Shown here: positions 13,723 to 15,138 of the stretch, one piece after another | How the letters are laid out: each line of letters starts with the position of its first letter | Position numbering within the stretch: position 1 is the first letter of the stretch | From: Sulfurospirillum sp. | GTDB taxonomy: Bacteria > Campylobacterota > Campylobacteria > Campylobacterales > QNZT01 | Assembly: GCA_003978455.1 (NCBI GenBank) | Contig: QNZT01000158.1 | Span: 1 to 15,138, forward strand | DNA length: 15,138 nucleotides | Reading direction: 5' to 3' | The notes under the pieces: model-generated | What the model was told of the DNA's origin: nothing | Databases searched by the model: none | What the model saw: the letters and a program-made list of their open reading frames with translations, nothing else | Made by a program: the position numbers and the translations under genes

Positions 13723-14010
13723 TTAATATTTAAAATCAACCACTTTTGTGTCCGAAACTACGGTTTTGATGTATTTGAGCACTTCAAGGTGGTAGGGATG
13801 GGTAGCATAACGTGACAGATCCTCTTCATTTTCAAACACAGTCACAAGCGCGAGATCATAGGCTCTCTCACTCTCTTTGAAGTTGATACCCACTTCGATC
13901 TCTTTGAGAAAATCGATATGCTCTTTGAGGGAAAGCAGCTTTTGCTGAAGCTCTTTTTCTACTTCCGGACTCTTATCTTTAAGTTTAAAGAATACAATAT
14001 GTTTCACCAT
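13723..14010 (-). CDS. Dabb-domain (stress-responsive A/B barrel) protein
   Basis: This 95-residue protein is a single dimeric alpha+beta barrel of the Dabb family. The signature is VKHIVFFKLKD at the start, a helical stretch with LQQKLLSLKEHID, the strand EIEVGINFKESERAYDLALVTVFEN, then LSRYATHPYHLEVLKYIK. Members form small cytoplasmic dimers and are mostly of unknown function; a few are cyclases or stress proteins. No catalytic assignment is possible here. The ATG at 14008-14010 has a strong AAGGAG 7 bp upstream. The batD-like gene ends 36 bp upstream on the same strand with no terminator between, so read-through is likely. Confidence 0.87.
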   Translation of the reverse strand: MVKHIVFFKLKDKSPEVEKELQQKLLSLKEHIDFLKEIEVGINFKESERAYDLALVTVFENEEDLSRYATHPYHLEVLKYIKTVVSDTKVVDFKY

Positions 14011-14046
14011 TATGATAACTCCTTCTTATATATTTCATTGTAAAGC

Positions 14047-15138
14047 TTAAAGCAGGATTTCCGCTTCATCGGGCGTAATTGTAACATATTCTCTGAAATG
14101 TTTTGCCAGTCCGTTTTTGTCGATTTTCTGTTTTGCTCCTTCGTAAAGATTTTTTTCCAGTTTTCGGATGATCTCATCGATCTTGTCCGATTTGCCGCTG
14201 TATGGCAGCAGAAGTGCGAGCAGGGCTTTGTCATCTTTGGCTTTTTTGATCTTGACTTCGACGGGATGTTGCGCTTTGGCGGAAGAGAAGAGTGTTTTTC
14301 GTCTGAGCCAGAGGGTTGCGACCAGGATACCGGCGAAGAAAGCGCCGATCAGTGCTGTGATCCAGGAGTTTCCGCTTTTGGTACCGGGGGTAGCGGTCAA
14401 GCTGTTTTCTCTCTTTTCCAGTCGGGCAGTGGCAAAAGGTGTGGTATTGCCGGTGACTGTTACAGGGATCGGTTTCGTTTTGATTGTCCTGACCTTTTTC
14501 TCTTTGCTGTCGAAGTAGGTGAGCGACAGTGACGGGATAGTGAAGTTTTGGTCGGCGATGAAAGCGAACTTCTGGGTCATGACCGCTTTCTGAACGCCGT
14601 GTTCGAAATGTGTTTTGCGTTTCGCTTTGTCCGCATAGACGGCTGCTTTTTGAGAGGTGATGGTAAAATCCTCCACTTCATCGATATTGCCGTTTCCTGT
14701 GAGTTTGATTGTCAGATTGACCGGTTCATCGACTTTGGTACTGTTCTTGTCCACTGTAGCGCTGATACGGTAGTTGCCAAAGAGGGTAACATCATCAGGC
14801 AGCGGTTTGATATCGACTGTGAGGTTGTTGGAGAAGATGCTTTTCCACTTGACGCGGTCAAACCGCAGCGTGTTGCGCTTTTTGGTTCTGTAGATACCGA
14901 TATCCATCCGTGCGGGTTCGATCTCTATCTTTCCGGTTTTCTGGGGTGTGATGATATAGTCGAGATGGTAGTGGTGATAACCGTCTTTGATAGTGTCAGG
15001 GACATCTTTGCCTTGTTTCGTCCAGAAATCATGAAACGTAGGCGGTGCGAAGTTGGCTTCGACAACCTGTATATCTATAGGATAACGGAACAGAAATGTG
15101 ATCTTGATCGGCTCACCGAGGTAAGCGTCGGTTTTATA
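14047..15138 (-). CDS. batD: BatD-like membrane protein, partial (N-terminus beyond the right edge)
   Basis: The frame is open to base 15138, giving 364 residues; the true start is outside the window. The visible part begins YKTDAYLGEPIKITF and continues with FAPPTFHDFW and DYIITPQKTGKIEIEPARM, the beta-sandwich repeat pattern of BatD, the oxygen/aerotolerance protein. A second copy follows: ATVDKNSTKVDEPVNLTIKL, then ADQNFTIPSLSLTYFDSKEK. One transmembrane segment (WITALIGAFFAGILVATLWL, about 14305-14367) precedes a basic stop-transfer LRRK and a cytoplasmic tail of about 85 residues. So the bulk lies in the periplasm, anchored in the inner membrane. BatD is normally encoded with BatA/BatB (VWA proteins) and a MoxR ATPase, which should lie to the right. 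Function in the family is poorly defined. Confidence 0.85.
   Translation of the reverse strand, partial: YKTDAYLGEPIKITFLFRYPIDIQVVEANFAPPTFHDFWTKQGKDVPDTIKDGYHHYHLDYIITPQKTGKIEIEPARMDIGIYRTKKRNTLRFDRVKWKSIFSNNLTVDIKPLPDDVTLFGNYRISATVDKNSTKVDEPVNLTIKLTGNGNIDEVEDFTITSQKAAVYADKAKRKTHFEHGVQKAVMTQKFAFIADQNFTIPSLSLTYFDSKEKKVRTIKTKPIPVTVTGNTTPFATARLEKRENSLTATPGTKSGNSWITALIGAFFAGILVATLWLRRKTLFSSAKAQHPVEVKIKKAKDDKALLALLLPYSGKSDKIDEIIRKLEKNLYEGAKQKIDKNGLAKHFREYVTITPDEAEILL

Noticed and set aside
14047..14907. Taking the ATG at 14907 as the start of the BatD-like gene.
   Set aside because: The same frame stays open for 77 more codons to the window edge, and those residues (GEPI, FAPPTFHDFW) fit the BatD pattern, so the gene is cut by the edge.
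1..15138. tRNA, rRNA, CRISPR arrays, insertion sequences or prophage genes.
   Set aside because: Reading both strands gave no tRNA-like cloverleaf, rRNA segment, regular repeat-spacer array, transposase or integrase; the window is nearly filled by ordinary chromosomal genes.

Overview
This window looks like chromosomal DNA from a free-living Campylobacterota (formerly epsilonproteobacteria), most likely a Sulfurovum- or Sulfurimonas-like chemolithotroph. Four things suggest this: the housekeeping run flgA-ubiX-coaD-tmk-hisS-speA-cysE with stop/start overlaps; an orphan response regulator whose DNA-binding domain closely resembles Helicobacter HP1043/HsrA; a soluble FIST-domain histidine kinase; and moderate G+C genes separated by very A/T-rich spacers. 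The assignment rests on remembered family resemblance, because no search could be run.

Positions 1-5772 hold a compact leftward operon: flgA (TTG start), ubiX, coaD, tmk, hisS, speA and the 5' part of cysE, which runs off the left edge. Several junctions are ATGA overlaps. One TATAAT box upstream of flgA probably drives the whole unit. It mixes flagellar P-ring assembly with FMN prenylation, CoA synthesis, dTMP phosphorylation, histidyl-tRNA charging, polyamine synthesis and cysteine synthesis.

Positions 5865-7900 encode a rightward YyaL/DUF255 protein (thioredoxin-like plus six-hairpin glycosidase-like domains) with an apparent export signal. Convergent to it, 7905-10479 carries a leftward two-component pair: a soluble kinase (FIST_N, FIST_C, coiled-coil linker, HisKA, degenerate HATPase) and an OmpR-family regulator whose start lies inside the kinase gene.

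Divergent from the kinase, 10584-12454 encodes an AldB/ExaC-type aldehyde dehydrogenase whose stop overlaps the start of a DUF779 gene (TAATG). The 104-bp divergent spacer holds a perfect 9-bp direct repeat at an 11-bp period, just upstream of a TATAAT box for the dehydrogenase, plus an A/T inverted repeat over the start-proximal -10 elements. This is the layout expected of an OmpR/PhoB-type operator. The simplest model is that the FIST kinase/regulator pair controls the aldehyde dehydrogenase and DUF779 genes.

Positions 12455-12663 contain no protein gene. The minus strand there has a TATACT box, two small adjacent hairpins, and a perfect 12-bp stem with a C/U-rich loop followed by seven T. 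This could be a small RNA of about 99 nt ending in an intrinsic terminator, or just the terminator of the operon to its right.

Positions 12664-15138 are all leftward: a phasin-like coiled-coil gene overlapping the end of an HsrA-like atypical regulator, a Dabb-domain protein, and the 3' part of a BatD-like membrane protein cut by the right edge.
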